NCBI GenBank assembly: GCA_035628135.1
Contig: DASPKM010000010.1
Span: forward strand, 806,001 to 870,000
Length of the DNA: 64,000 nt
DNA from: DASPKM01 sp035628135
GTDB taxonomy: Bacteria > Bacteroidota > Bacteroidia > Chitinophagales > Chitinophagaceae
Direction: 5' to 3'
Part shown: positions 33,253 to 42,272 of the stretch, piece by piece
How positions within the stretch are numbered: the stretch's first letter is position 1
Layout: each line of letters opens with the position of its first letter
Position numbers and translations under genes: made by a program
Notes under the pieces: generated by a model
The model's database searches: none
What the model saw: the letters and a program-made list of their open reading frames with translations, nothing else
What the model was told of the DNA's origin: nothing

Positions 33253-36200
33253 AAGCCAGCATTCGTACCATAATGTCTATTGCAGTAGCCGTGCTGATCG
33301 GGTTGTCCCTGGCATTGGCCTTGTATTTTTTTGGAAGGAACCTTTCATACGACACCAAGCGAAGAATGGCTTCTGCGCTGCTGGTGCTTTATCCATTGCT
33401 TACTTGCGTGATCATTTTCTTCAATCAGCGAAAGTTATTTCAATCTGCGCATGTGGATTACCGTGCGGGCATATTGTCGTTGTATTCCGGCACGCCGTAT
33501 TTATTTCCCATGATCACCCTGTACGTATGGTTAATGGTGGCCGGCCTTGATTTTGGCGTAGGGCTGGTATTTGCCATAAGTATTTTTGCCGCATGGATAT
33601 TCGTAAGCTTTTATTCTTCGCGGTGGCAATTCAATGGGATGGTAACGGGCAGGATGGCGCTGCGGGTGCTGTTATACCTGGCCCCGGTCATCTTCTTCAT
33701 TTATTTCCTGCAACTTAACAGCCGGTCTGAAAGGAATTTTTTCGATTCGATCTCTGAAACATTTCACAGCCGTGTCATCAGCCTGTTGGGCGATCCGCAG
33801 GATGCCGCTGTAAAAGCCAGCATAGGCGTGATCGATTCCGATTCGCTGACCATCAATCAAATTGAACGGGCTGAACAAAACCGTTGGTTCATTGAGAATT
33901 TTAAGTCGGTCCATCCTCCCTATTTAGGTGTGAAAAGCCAGTTGCACGAGCATTTTCAGCAGGGGAGCAATTTAGAAACGCAGTTCTCAGACACGCTGCC
34001 TGTACGGTATTTATATTCGGAGCATGGCTGGCTGTTCATGCTGCTGCCATTTTTGCTGCTGTTGGGTTTGTCGCTGTTTCCTGCCGTGCATGTTTCCGGC
34101 GGGTACAACGATAACAGCGGCACCATAGCGGGCAATGCGCTTAGCCTTTTCTTTTTGCTGTACATGGCCTTTTTTGCGTTGACCGATCTGCTTATCAATC
34201 TTAATTTCTTTCCCTTTGCCGGCATCAATTACCTTATGTTCAGCATCAACGACATAGGTTTTACCATTGTATTCCTGGTAACGATCGTGTGCAGCCTATG
34301 GTTGATGCGCCAACGCGGCCGTAAGACGACCACTGTTTTTTATGTTACCCGGTTCCTGACCTATCTCGGGCTTTTGGTGTTGATGGTGATTGTGTTTGCT
34401 GTTATCAGCTTTCGTGTTACGAGAGGGGTCAGCAATTTCGATTTTGACCAGGTGGTGGCAAGTGTTCAGGACAAAGTGCGGGTAGTGAATGAAGAGTTGC
34501 GTGATTTTGTGCACGAGATACCGCAACAGGCCGCAAGAGACCGTGTATTAGGCATGGACGCCAACCGATTTTTGGGCGAGTTCAAAAACAATTGGCGGAG
34601 CGTGGCTATATCAGACACGTCCAGGGATTACGCCTCACAATTGGTAATGGATTTTATTAAGCATAATAAGGACAAGCGCAACCCTGTTCAATTTCTTTTT
34701 GTAGAAAGGTCCGACTCGGTATGGCAAATCGGGGTGAACGAATCGTTCTTCAGAAAATTCGGCCTTTATAACAACAAACAAGGTGCATTGCCCGAGATCG
34801 TCGGCGCTATCGGTGATACGCTCGGCAACAAAGGCATTTATTCCGGCGGGGTATTTCAACCGCTGCGCAATTTTTACAGGAACACACAACTATTAGAAGG
34901 TACGCATACACAATTGCTGGCGCTTCCCGCCGCGGCATTTCGCAGGACAAGCACCACCCATCATGCCTACGAATACTTTGCCGCTGTTACCGATACCAGC
35001 TTTTACCTTGTTGCCGGTAATGAAAACAATGCGCGGAAGAATAATAGCACTTTGCGCCCGTTTGCGGTGAGCGTTCCGCTCGACAGCATCAATGTTTTTG
35101 AATTGAACAATGCAGGAGGCCGTGCCATCCCCCTCAAATGCAATTGGCGCAAGGAGCAGGTAGTGGCAAGGCCGGTTTGGGTAAATGGCAGGTTTAAATA
35201 CTTGTACCCTGAAAACAATGGATCCTTGTATGAATATGTGCTGTCGGAGAACATTAAGAAAATGGAAGGCAACACCGTCATGCTCTCCTTCGATATGGCA
35301 TTGCAATCGAGATTGGATTCAATACTGGCTGCACATTATTCGCCCCGCCCCGATTCTGCGAGCGTGCAGGCCAGTGTAACCTGCGTGGATGGAAACTTTA
35401 AGTTGCGCGCCATGTCGCAAAACGATGTTGTGTCCAGGAATCTCAGGCTTAACCCGAACCTGCTTTCATCTATTACAGACCTGAACCTTTTGTTTTATCA
35501 TCTTACCAAAAACCAAAAAGACAGCCTGTTGCTGAAGCGAAGCCTTGAAGGCACGGACGTGCCGGCGAGTACTATCAAGCCATTTACGTATAGCGCAGTG
35601 GTAGGAGGGTTGCGGGCCAGTTGGCAAACCCTGGAACTGGCCGAAGAGAACCGGCAGTTCATGCGCCTGCGCGAAGGCGATTACCTGAGTAACTTTGCCG
35701 GCCGCGGTGTTGGAAAATACATTGCTGAAGACGAAGGCAGGTTAACTCCCACAGAATTCCTGGCCAGGTCCATTAACCTGTACCATGGCCTCATTGCATA
35801 CATAGGCTCATATACAAAGGAGCAGGTGCAACAGAGCCTTTTAAACAACCCCGGAGCTGACAATAGTATTGTTAGAAGAGTGAACCGCGTTACAGATAGC
35901 ATTGAGCATTTTCCTTACTTCAGGTACAACAATATCCTTTACCGCTTTAACCCGGCGCGTTGGCCGAGAGAGAGCAACGCCAGCGGAAACCTGTTCGGGA
36001 ACACCGCATCGCTGTTGTCAGATGGTTTCGCCAAGAATTATAAGACCCTGCTCAGGTGGCCCGAAGGCGACAGCTCAAGGTTGGCAAATTGGTACAGGGA
36101 AAATTTTGCCGATAGTTTTTTACTTACAAACGTTATTTTCCGCGATTACCTGTTGCCGCAACGCAGCTGGTACGGAGAGAACCTGCGGCTGGTGAGGACC

Positions 36201-36821
36201 GCAAGGGGCGAAAACCCGAATTATTATTTTGCCATCCGCGGAACTTTTTCCGGCGCTTCGGTGTTTAGTTTTTCTCCAGCAATGCTTGCTGTAATGGCAA
36301 CCAGGTTGTTTACACTGGACAATACCGGGCGCCTTAGTTTTTTTGAACACAGCGATCATACGCGCACACCGTCGTGGATAAGAGATGAAGCCTATAACGA
36401 TGTGAACCTGCTGAACATGTTCAGGCAGACTATTTACAACGGCATGCACTTGTCCAATACAACCGGCACTGCACGGGAACTGTTGCATTCGGCGTTCATG
36501 CAAATACCCTATAATGCCGACAATGCCATTGAGTGGGGAGGAAGGCAGTTCTACCTGTACACCAAAACAGGAACGGGGGATGAAACGAGCCGCGATGAGT
36601 CTAACATAAAAAGAAAGAACCTGTTGCTTGTTTTTTCAGACAGGAACCTTCATGATCAGTTAGGGTTCCGGGAGTTTTCACAGTCGAAGATATATTCGGT
36701 GTATATCCAGTTGAAGTTTCATGAAGGGCATGAATGGAATGACACCGACAAGCGCATGATAGCACGCGTGGTGGAAGCCATACTGCAATCGGCAACATTC
36801 AGAAAATATTATGGATTATAG
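33249..36821 (+). CDS. Multi-pass membrane protein fused to a penicillin-binding transpeptidase domain
   Basis: A 1,190-residue protein. The N-terminal 390 residues hold about nine membrane helices with one extracytoplasmic loop; two short stretches (YLYSEHGWLFMLLPFLL, and NLNFFPFAGINYLMFS) recall the SEDS proteins FtsW/RodA, so the block may be a SEDS-like glycosyltransferase (weak). The C-terminal 800 residues are extracytoplasmic and contain the three transpeptidase motifs in order: S774-T-I-K777 (PASTIKPFTY), S841-I-N843 and K1106-T-G-T1109. These are the catalytic residues of penicillin-binding proteins. The gap between SxN and KTG (263) is longer than usual, so a domain is inserted. It would cross-link peptidoglycan, perhaps with linked polymerisation. 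The gene overlaps both neighbours. Confidence 0.78.
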   Translation: MKASIRTIMSIAVAVLIGLSLALALYFFGRNLSYDTKRRMASALLVLYPLLTCVIIFFNQRKLFQSAHVDYRAGILSLYSGTPYLFPMITLYVWLMVAGLDFGVGLVFAISIFAAWIFVSFYSSRWQFNGMVTGRMALRVLLYLAPVIFFIYFLQLNSRSERNFFDSISETFHSRVISLLGDPQDAAVKASIGVIDSDSLTINQIERAEQNRWFIENFKSVHPPYLGVKSQLHEHFQQGSNLETQFSDTLPVRYLYSEHGWLFMLLPFLLLLGLSLFPAVHVSGGYNDNSGTIAGNALSLFFLLYMAFFALTDLLINLNFFPFAGINYLMFSINDIGFTIVFLVTIVCSLWLMRQRGRKTTTVFYVTRFLTYLGLLVLMVIVFAVISFRVTRGVSNFDFDQVVASVQDKVRVVNEELRDFVHEIPQQAARDRVLGMDANRFLGEFKNNWRSVAISDTSRDYASQLVMDFIKHNKDKRNPVQFLFVERSDSVWQIGVNESFFRKFGLYNNKQGALPEIVGAIGDTLGNKGIYSGGVFQPLRNFYRNTQLLEGTHTQLLALPAAAFRRTSTTHHAYEYFAAVTDTSFYLVAGNENNARKNNSTLRPFAVSVPLDSINVFELNNAGGRAIPLKCNWRKEQVVARPVWVNGRFKYLYPENNGSLYEYVLSENIKKMEGNTVMLSFDMALQSRLDSILAAHYSPRPDSASVQASVTCVDGNFKLRAMSQNDVVSRNLRLNPNLLSSITDLNLLFYHLTKNQKDSLLLKRSLEGTDVPASTIKPFTYSAVVGGLRASWQTLELAEENRQFMRLREGDYLSNFAGRGVGKYIAEDEGRLTPTEFLARSINLYHGLIAYIGSYTKEQVQQSLLNNPGADNSIVRRVNRVTDSIEHFPYFRYNNILYRFNPARWPRESNASGNLFGNTASLLSDGFAKNYKTLLRWPEGDSSRLANWYRENFADSFLLTNVIFRDYLLPQRSWYGENLRLVRTARGENPNYYFAIRGTFSGASVFSFSPAMLAVMATRLFTLDNTGRLSFFEHSDHTRTPSWIRDEAYNDVNLLNMFRQTIYNGMHLSNTTGTARELLHSAFMQIPYNADNAIEWGGRQFYLYTKTGTGDETSRDESNIKRKNLLLVFSDRNLHDQLGFREFSQSKIYSVYIQLKFHEGHEWNDTDKRMIARVVEAILQSATFRKYYGL

Positions 36822-37215
36822 ATCATTATTAAAGGGCATTGCTTTGTCCATGATGGTTTTCATGGTGGCTTGCGATAATTCCGGAGGGCCTAAAAATTCT
36901 GAGGAAGGGCTGTGCAGCTATATTGTAAGAGACAGCCTGCTTGCCTGGATGGATGCAAAGGGGATGAGGCCCGCGGTGCAGGGAGATACGTTGCGCATAT
37001 CATTCAATAGGCATCAGCCACAAGAGCTCTGGGGCCCGAAGTTTACCGACTCCGCCGCCGTGCAAACCATGGCGGCATTATGCGGGTCTCGGTGGAGAAG
37101 GACCGGCGCCAGCGAAGGATATCCCACGTATGAATTGCAGGTGATGCTGCAAACCAGCGATTCCACGTACAAGGTGCCGAACAATCTTGTACTATACCTT
37201 TTTAAACAACCATGA
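36811..37215 (+). CDS. Small lipoprotein
   Basis: A 134-residue secreted lipoprotein: signal peptide with lipobox VACD at residues 19-22 (ALSMMVFMVACDN), then a small mixed domain (LAWMDAKGMRPAVQGDTLRI, LQVMLQTSDSTYKV) of unknown family. The start lies inside the preceding gene (11-base overlap) and the stop overlaps the next gene by four bases, so it is clearly part of the operon. It probably acts at the membrane next to the PBP-domain protein. Confidence 0.75.
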   Translation: MDYRSLLKGIALSMMVFMVACDNSGGPKNSEEGLCSYIVRDSLLAWMDAKGMRPAVQGDTLRISFNRHQPQELWGPKFTDSAAVQTMAALCGSRWRRTGASEGYPTYELQVMLQTSDSTYKVPNNLVLYLFKQP

Positions 37216-38252
37216 AGAAGGACAGCGACAAAGTTTGGTACATCCTTTCGAAGTATGAAAAGGATCCAGCGCTCCGTAAGGCAGAGCTTAAAAAGTTCGA
37301 TCAGTCTGGACAAACGGCGGATGCCTTCATCAGGGAATATCTTTCGTTATATATAAGGCTTTCTAAAGAGGATATTGACAAAGATCTTAAAGAGGCCGAT
37401 ACCAGGCCGCCAGGTTCACGTGGGTTTGGATGGATCATAGGTTTGGTAGTGCTATTGATTGGCGGCGGCATAATTTATTGGCAGCAATGGGGAAAAGCTG
37501 AGCTACAGGATGAGCAGGCAGATACTGATAAACTTGTAGTAATTACTACAACGGGGCTGCTTACCCGAAAGCATCCTTCTACCATAGGTCCCTGGATAGC
37601 GCTGTCGTACGGCGATACCGTAACTAACATGTACACTACAGGAAAATGGCTGAAGCTGAAAAAGGGAGACACTATTTGCTACGCACCGCCGAGTTTTCTG
37701 ACAACGCCGTACAAGTTCAGTCAATTCGATTCCTTGTTCGAAGGATATCATTACCGTTACCGGCCGAATCGCGAGACCATCAATAGCAAGATCAGCATGT
37801 CGTTATTGGATTTTGTCAGTCGTTCACTGCCCGGGGGCTTACAGGAGTGGTATGTGCCATTGGAGGAGCGAAGGCTGAATGCGCTTGTCCACGCGTCGCT
37901 TACTTTGCCTAAGCCAAAGGTGTATATTCCCGATGAAGGCAGGGTTGAAAAATTTCATTTCATTGTGATAACAAGGCGCGATACGGTGGTAAAAGATTCC
38001 GTGAATTCGTACCTGCTGTTGATGAGCATCACCGAAGACGGTGAAGTAATCCGCGATGATATATTTCCCGTGAATTATAATTCTACAGCGGGCCGTGTCA
38101 TCATCCAATCATTCCGGCGCTTTGAAACAGGCGATGTTGAAAACAATGTGTATTTCGCTGACGGCAACAAGATAATTCTTAGGCTCACCATGGTCCAGCA
38201 AAAAAAGGGTGACAGTTCCTACCTTGCCCCGCGGTGGGTTTGGCATGAATAA
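37212..38252 (+). CDS. Single-pass membrane protein with SH3-like domain
   Basis: A 346-residue type II membrane protein: about 75 cytosolic residues, many charged and helical, one membrane helix (WIIGLVVLLIGGGIIYW, about 76-92), then a periplasmic part. Residues about 110-160 (LLTRKHPSTIGPWIALSYGD ... GKWLKLKKGDTICY) look like a bacterial SH3 domain, a fold that often binds peptidoglycan peptides. The C-terminal 170 residues are beta-rich with no known family. It ends the operon; no terminator is seen after it. Confidence 0.7.
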   Translation: MKKDSDKVWYILSKYEKDPALRKAELKKFDQSGQTADAFIREYLSLYIRLSKEDIDKDLKEADTRPPGSRGFGWIIGLVVLLIGGGIIYWQQWGKAELQDEQADTDKLVVITTTGLLTRKHPSTIGPWIALSYGDTVTNMYTTGKWLKLKKGDTICYAPPSFLTTPYKFSQFDSLFEGYHYRYRPNRETINSKISMSLLDFVSRSLPGGLQEWYVPLEERRLNALVHASLTLPKPKVYIPDEGRVEKFHFIVITRRDTVVKDSVNSYLLLMSITEDGEVIRDDIFPVNYNSTAGRVIIQSFRRFETGDVENNVYFADGNKIILRLTMVQQKKGDSSYLAPRWVWHE

Positions 38253-38322
38253 TAGATCTACTCGTGCATGGGTTTGCTTTCACGTGCATGTTCCTTGCAT
38301 GTTCCCTCAATTTGGCAACGTA

Positions 38323-38354
38323 TTTGAGCCCCTTTAGCAGCACCCATATTTTTT
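38323..38354 (+). promoter_or_regulatory. Predicted Bacteroidota promoter
   Basis: TTTG at 38,323-38,326, a 20-base spacer and TATTTTTT at 38,347-38,354 (seven of eight positions of TAnnTTTG). It lies 18 bases before the ATG at 38,373 and favours that start over the one at 38,364. Confidence 0.45.
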
Positions 38355-38372
38355 AATTAAAAAATGCGAATT

Positions 38373-38909
38373 ATGAAAAACAGGCTCTTCAGTGTAGCGA
38401 TGGCTGCTGCGGTTATATTCGCGGCTTGCGGCACGCCTCGTGACACTAACACGCTTTCTACAACATCCAGCAACCCAGCCTATAGTACACCGGACAATCT
38501 TAGAACAGTTTTTGTGGCCCAGTATCCCAGTGCAACCAACGTTACGTGGACAGCTTTTGACGCGGCTGTTGTACCCATCGATTGGGAAATGACCGGTTGG
38601 ACTACGCTGGATGCGGATGACCATGCCGTTAGTTTCGAAATGGATGGTCAACGTTACCTTGCATGGTATGACTCCGATGGTACATGGGTGGGAAGCACAT
38701 ACGTTGTGGATGATTATAGTAAGCTTCCATCCGCTGTTCAATCATTGATCAGTACTAAATACAGTGGATACACTGTTCAGAAAGTTCACCAGGAGATGTG
38801 GAAGGATAAGCTGGCCTACGAGATCAAGCTGAAAAGGACTGATGACGATAAGGTAAAGCTGATCGTGGACAACCAGGGTAATATCCTGAAAGAAAAATTA
38901 AAGGACTAA
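38373..38909 (+). CDS. PepSY-like lipoprotein
   Basis: A 178-residue secreted lipoprotein. MKNRLFSVAMAAAVIFAACG gives a signal peptide and lipobox (FAAC). Two repeats follow of the PepSY-like/BLIP fold, the first around FVAQYPSATNVTWTAFD, the second around LISTKYSGYTVQKVHQE and YEIKLKRTDDDKVKLIVDNQG. The family is periplasmic, common in Bacteroidota, with unknown partners. A promoter and a terminator flank it, so it is monocistronic. No link to the operon upstream is shown except proximity. Confidence 0.8.
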   Translation: MKNRLFSVAMAAAVIFAACGTPRDTNTLSTTSSNPAYSTPDNLRTVFVAQYPSATNVTWTAFDAAVVPIDWEMTGWTTLDADDHAVSFEMDGQRYLAWYDSDGTWVGSTYVVDDYSKLPSAVQSLISTKYSGYTVQKVHQEMWKDKLAYEIKLKRTDDDKVKLIVDNQGNILKEKLKD

Positions 38910-38930
38910 TACGCGAAAGCAACCCATAAG

Positions 38931-38959
38931 GGGCTGCCGGAGTGAGGGCAGCCCTTTTT
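38931..38959 (+). terminator. Rho-independent terminator
   Basis: GGGCTGCC/GGCAGCCC stem, 8-base loop, TTTTTA tail. Ends the PepSY-like lipoprotein transcript. Confidence 0.85.
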
Positions 38960-38977
38960 ATTAAGCACCAGGCCAGA

Positions 38978-39802
38978 TTATCTCGCCAGGGTGATGCCAA
39001 AACTTAGTGAGTTTGTTTTTTTGAACAAAGGCTCTTCATAGCCTGCATTGTACGTCATATTTATGCCCAGTTGCCTGATAATGTAAAAGTCTAGTTTTAA
39101 CAATGTGTAACTATTGTCTTTTCGCGGGTTCACTGTCATGTCGTCCTTGAGGACGGAATTAAATTTGTAAACACCTGTAAATTTTATTCTGTGAAATCCT
39201 CCCCCGGTTTGCCAAAGGCTTAATGATAAGCCTATTGGAATTAAGACCTTTCGATAAGAGTTTTTTGTTTTCGTCTTTACATTCTGCAAGCGCTGACCGA
39301 AGGCAAGCTTGTAGCCGGTCCCAAAATCGATAATATTATTATTGCCCGGGTCGGTATAGCTATAATTTAAGAACAGCCCGGGGGATATATAATACAGGTA
39401 TTGGTTTAAATTTTTTTCTGCAATTATTTCAGGGGCTATTTCTAAAGCCGCATAGAGGTTACCTGGTATTCCTTCTGGGATTAAGTAGGCAATGCCCAGT
39501 GGGCCACCTATGGAAATATTGTTTGCGGCCGATGTTGTATAACTTCCCAGGTTAACATCAGCGGTAGGTTTTAGGTAGAAGTTGAAAGGTAAACCGCCCA
39601 AAGGCACATTTACTAGATAAAGCGACCCCGTAGCCTCTGATCTCCCTGGAATTCTGTTTAGATCTATCGCGATGGCTACATTCGATGAATCTTTATTAAC
39701 AAAGTTCTTGGCGTATCCAAAGGATAAAATTTTATCCTGGCTGCAGCAATTGGCGGCTAAGAAAATTGCAATTGCAATCGTATATATGTTCTTCATGTCC
39801 AA
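38978..39802 (-). CDS. Putative outer-membrane beta-barrel protein
   Basis: A 274-residue protein with a signal peptide (AIAIFLAANCCSQ). The mature part alternates hydrophobic and polar residues (IAIDLNRI, SLYLVNVPLGG, YYISPGLFLNYSY, RIKFTGVYKFNS, LKLDFYIIRQLGINMTY) and ends in LSFGITLAR, as outer-membrane barrels do. The family is not recognised. It follows an unrelated 92-residue gene by three bases. Function: possibly a small-molecule or matrix pore, not determinable. Confidence 0.65.
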   Translation of the reverse strand: MDMKNIYTIAIAIFLAANCCSQDKILSFGYAKNFVNKDSSNVAIAIDLNRIPGRSEATGSLYLVNVPLGGLPFNFYLKPTADVNLGSYTTSAANNISIGGPLGIAYLIPEGIPGNLYAALEIAPEIIAEKNLNQYLYYISPGLFLNYSYTDPGNNNIIDFGTGYKLAFGQRLQNVKTKTKNSYRKVLIPIGLSLSLWQTGGGFHRIKFTGVYKFNSVLKDDMTVNPRKDNSYTLLKLDFYIIRQLGINMTYNAGYEEPLFKKTNSLSFGITLAR

Positions 39803-39805
39803 ATA

Positions 39806-40084
39806 TTATGTGTCAGATTTATCGTATGACTTTACCGTCTGAACCAGTTGATGGATTGTTGTAACGGTGGTGAACAATTTATTGGTTAAATCAGTGCTTT
39901 TTATAAACCTCATTTTTCTTTTAAGATTGGTTGCCAGGAAGGGTTTTAAGCTAGCAGACATAAACTTGCTCAGCTTGGGGTCAGCTTCGGGCGGGCTGTA
40001 CAGCGCGCTAATTTGCTGAGCGTTGAAATCACTCAGAACATCGATTTCATCTATAACGATTTTTGTAATAGCAGCAATTGTCAT
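39806..40084 (-). CDS. Small hypothetical protein
   Basis: A 92-residue, mostly helical cytosolic protein (ITKIVIDEIDVLSDF, then FLATNLKRKMRFIKST, TVTTIHQLVQTVKSY). No domain recognised. It is three bases upstream of the barrel-like gene and 129 bases downstream of the response regulator, all on the minus strand. Confidence 0.55.
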   Translation of the reverse strand: MTIAAITKIVIDEIDVLSDFNAQQISALYSPPEADPKLSKFMSASLKPFLATNLKRKMRFIKSTDLTNKLFTTVTTIHQLVQTVKSYDKSDT

Positions 40085-40213
40085 ATCTGCATTTTTGATG
40101 GTAGAATGCTGTTGATATCACAATATTAACCTGCCTGTGAGCCATTAGAAAGGGTATTTAAACGGGACATAATGGAGGGTGATTTTGCCTCCGGGAGTCT
40201 GCGGTGTGGCTCT

Positions 40214-40873
40214 TTACACGTAAATTAAATGCTCCCTGATAGCATAAATTACTAAGCCCACCCTGGTTGTTACGCCGGCTTTTTTGAACAGGGAATCCCG
40301 ATAGCCATCAACAGTTCGTTCACTTACCATCATTTCTTTTGCTATTTCCTGATAGGTCTTTTCTGTACAGGCCAGAGAAAGGAATTCCAGTTCACGGGTT
40401 GTAACCTTGGTTGGGGACTCATAAAAAGTATCCTGGGAAATACAGCCGTTTATTGAATTTATCAGTTTTTGCGTAATGGCATCGTTGTAATGATAGCCGG
40501 AGCATAGCACGTTATCAAAGGCTTCCTTTAGTTCTTTCGGGTCTGATTCTTTTAGAATATAGCCTTTAGCTCCATGCCGTATCATTTTTATAATAGCAGC
40601 TTCCGTATCTAATGTACTTACAGCCAGTACCTGAATTTGCGGGTAATTGACCTTTAACCATTGTGCAGAATCATAGCCATCCATTTTCGGCATGTTGATA
40701 TCGAGCAGCACAATATCGGGTAATGGGAAGCTTTTAAGCTTTTCGATCATATCGTTTCCATTATCCGCATCGAACACTACCTCGTACGAAGGAAAAAGGT
40801 TAATTAATGAACACAGCCCTTTTCGAACCATAACGTGATCGTCAACAACTGCTATATATTTTATTTCAATCAT
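40214..40873 (-). CDS. LuxR/NarL-type response regulator
   Basis: A 219-residue response regulator: receiver domain starting VVDDHVMVRKG, phospho-acceptor aspartate in DIVLLDINMPKMDG, conserved K in GYILKESDPKEL, then a LuxR-type HTH (TTRELEFLSLACTEKTYQEIAKEM and VSERTVDGYRDSLFKKAGVT, cited in parts). The start at 40,873 is chosen because the receiver begins there; upstream residues would extend into the kinase gene. It overlaps the kinase by eight bases. Confidence 0.9.
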   Translation of the reverse strand: MIEIKYIAVVDDHVMVRKGLCSLINLFPSYEVVFDADNGNDMIEKLKSFPLPDIVLLDINMPKMDGYDSAQWLKVNYPQIQVLAVSTLDTEAAIIKMIRHGAKGYILKESDPKELKEAFDNVLCSGYHYNDAITQKLINSINGCISQDTFYESPTKVTTRELEFLSLACTEKTYQEIAKEMMVSERTVDGYRDSLFKKAGVTTRVGLVIYAIREHLIYV

Positions 40874-41651
40874 AAGGAATGTTAATAGAAACGGTTGTGC
40901 CTGCTCCCAAGGCAGTCTCAATAGCCGCTGTTCCTCCAATTAATAAAGAACGATTTTGAATATTTGACAATCCCATTCCGCTTGTTTCAATCGAAGCTCC
41001 CTTTAAGTTAAAACCTTTACCGTTATCCGTTATATTAATTTCCACTGCATTGTCTCCGTAATGGACTTTGATGCAAAATTCAGTTGCCTCTGAATGCTTT
41101 AGAATGTTTTGAAGGCTCTCCTGAACAATCCTGAAAAGAATAAGTTTTTTTTGTTGTTGCAATTCTTTTTCGTCTCCCAGCAAGCTGGTGGTCCCTTTAA
41201 TAAAACCCCCGCGGCTAATCCTGTCTACTTCTTGATGAATGGTTTCGTAAAGATTGGATATCTGCACTCTTTCGCTATTAAGCCCCTTGGCAATATCTCG
41301 TAGGTCTGCCATTGCCTTGGCTATATTTTCTTTAACATCATTTATCATGTTTCTGTCAATGTTTTCCGATTGACTAATGATGTTCAACTGGATTTTAGCC
41401 AAGCTTAATATCTGTCCCACATTGTCGTGAATTTCACGGCTTATGACGTTAAAATCATGCTCCTGAATTTCTATCTGGGAAGTGAGCAACGTTTCATTGA
41501 ACTGCTTTTGCAACTCGATGAGCTGACGTTGGTGTTGGAACCGCTTTCGCTGATAAAAGAATAGAATATAAATTACAATTCCTGAAAGCACCAGGAAAAC
41601 TGCGATACCCGCGACGAAAACTATCACAACTTCTTCGGAGTCAAGTTGCAT
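40866..41651 (-). CDS. Sensor histidine kinase (HisKA_3 type)
   Basis: A 261-residue kinase with one N-terminal membrane helix (IVFVAGIAVFLVLSGIVIYIL), a short coiled coil, the phospho-accepting histidine in SREIHDNVGQILSLAK and a HATPase domain (IVQESLQNILKHSEAT for the N box, DNGKGF for G1, GMGLSNIQNR for G2). It has no large input domain, so it senses a membrane or partner-protein signal. Cognate regulator follows with an eight-base overlap; a membrane protein precedes with a 28-base overlap and may be the sensor partner. Confidence 0.9.
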   Translation of the reverse strand: MQLDSEEVVIVFVAGIAVFLVLSGIVIYILFFYQRKRFQHQRQLIELQKQFNETLLTSQIEIQEHDFNVISREIHDNVGQILSLAKIQLNIISQSENIDRNMINDVKENIAKAMADLRDIAKGLNSERVQISNLYETIHQEVDRISRGGFIKGTTSLLGDEKELQQQKKLILFRIVQESLQNILKHSEATEFCIKVHYGDNAVEINITDNGKGFNLKGASIETSGMGLSNIQNRSLLIGGTAAIETALGAGTTVSINIPYD

Positions 41652-42268
41652 AGGAAAGCAAATGTGAATAATGAATACATTACAATATTAAGAATTTGCA
41701 GTACACGTAACAGGCTTCTGGCTAATTCATAATGATTATTAACGAGATAGTTAAGGGCACCCAGGAAAGGCAGTTGGCACGAATAAAAAATCAGCATGCC
41801 TGTGGCTATAAAAAATTCTGGTTGCCTCAGTAGTTTAACGGGTTCGCTGCTGCGTAGGAGCTGCCCGTAGTAGCATACAGCCAGAATAATGGTACAACAG
41901 CACCCGGTGATTGAAATATAGCTGTTCCATTTAAAAAAACCGAATATAAAAATGGTACTGATAAGCCAGGTTAACACGACAACCAGTAGCAAAAGGCTTG
42001 TTAAGAGATTTCGATTTTTCAAAATTTGCCTGTAATAGAACGTATAGGCACAAAACTCAACCAGCATAAAAGGGGTGTACACCTGGCTATTGGTTCCCAG
42101 ACTAAATGTTCTGAAAATAGGAATTGCGCAAAGTTCTACAAGGAATGTGAGTCCTAACAAGAGAGAAAAAAATTTCAGGTGAAACGGGAAATTCCACCTG
42201 AAACTGATAAGGCTTACAATAAACGAACTGCCGAGAACTGTTATGTAGATCGTCTCCAATACAGTCAT
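41624..42268 (-). CDS. Seven-helix-type membrane protein upstream of the kinase
   Basis: A 214-residue protein with about seven membrane helices. The start at 42,268 (MTVLETIYITVLGSSFIVSL) is preferred over a longer frame because it begins after the preceding gene ends. It shares 28 bases with the kinase gene, hence translational coupling. Compact helical proteins directly before a kinase often act as its sensor module; that is inference. Confidence 0.75.
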   Translation of the reverse strand: MTVLETIYITVLGSSFIVSLISFRWNFPFHLKFFSLLLGLTFLVELCAIPIFRTFSLGTNSQVYTPFMLVEFCAYTFYYRQILKNRNLLTSLLLLVVVLTWLISTIFIFGFFKWNSYISITGCCCTIILAVCYYGQLLRSSEPVKLLRQPEFFIATGMLIFYSCQLPFLGALNYLVNNHYELARSLLRVLQILNIVMYSLFTFAFLCNLTPKKL

Positions 42269-42272
42269 ATAT

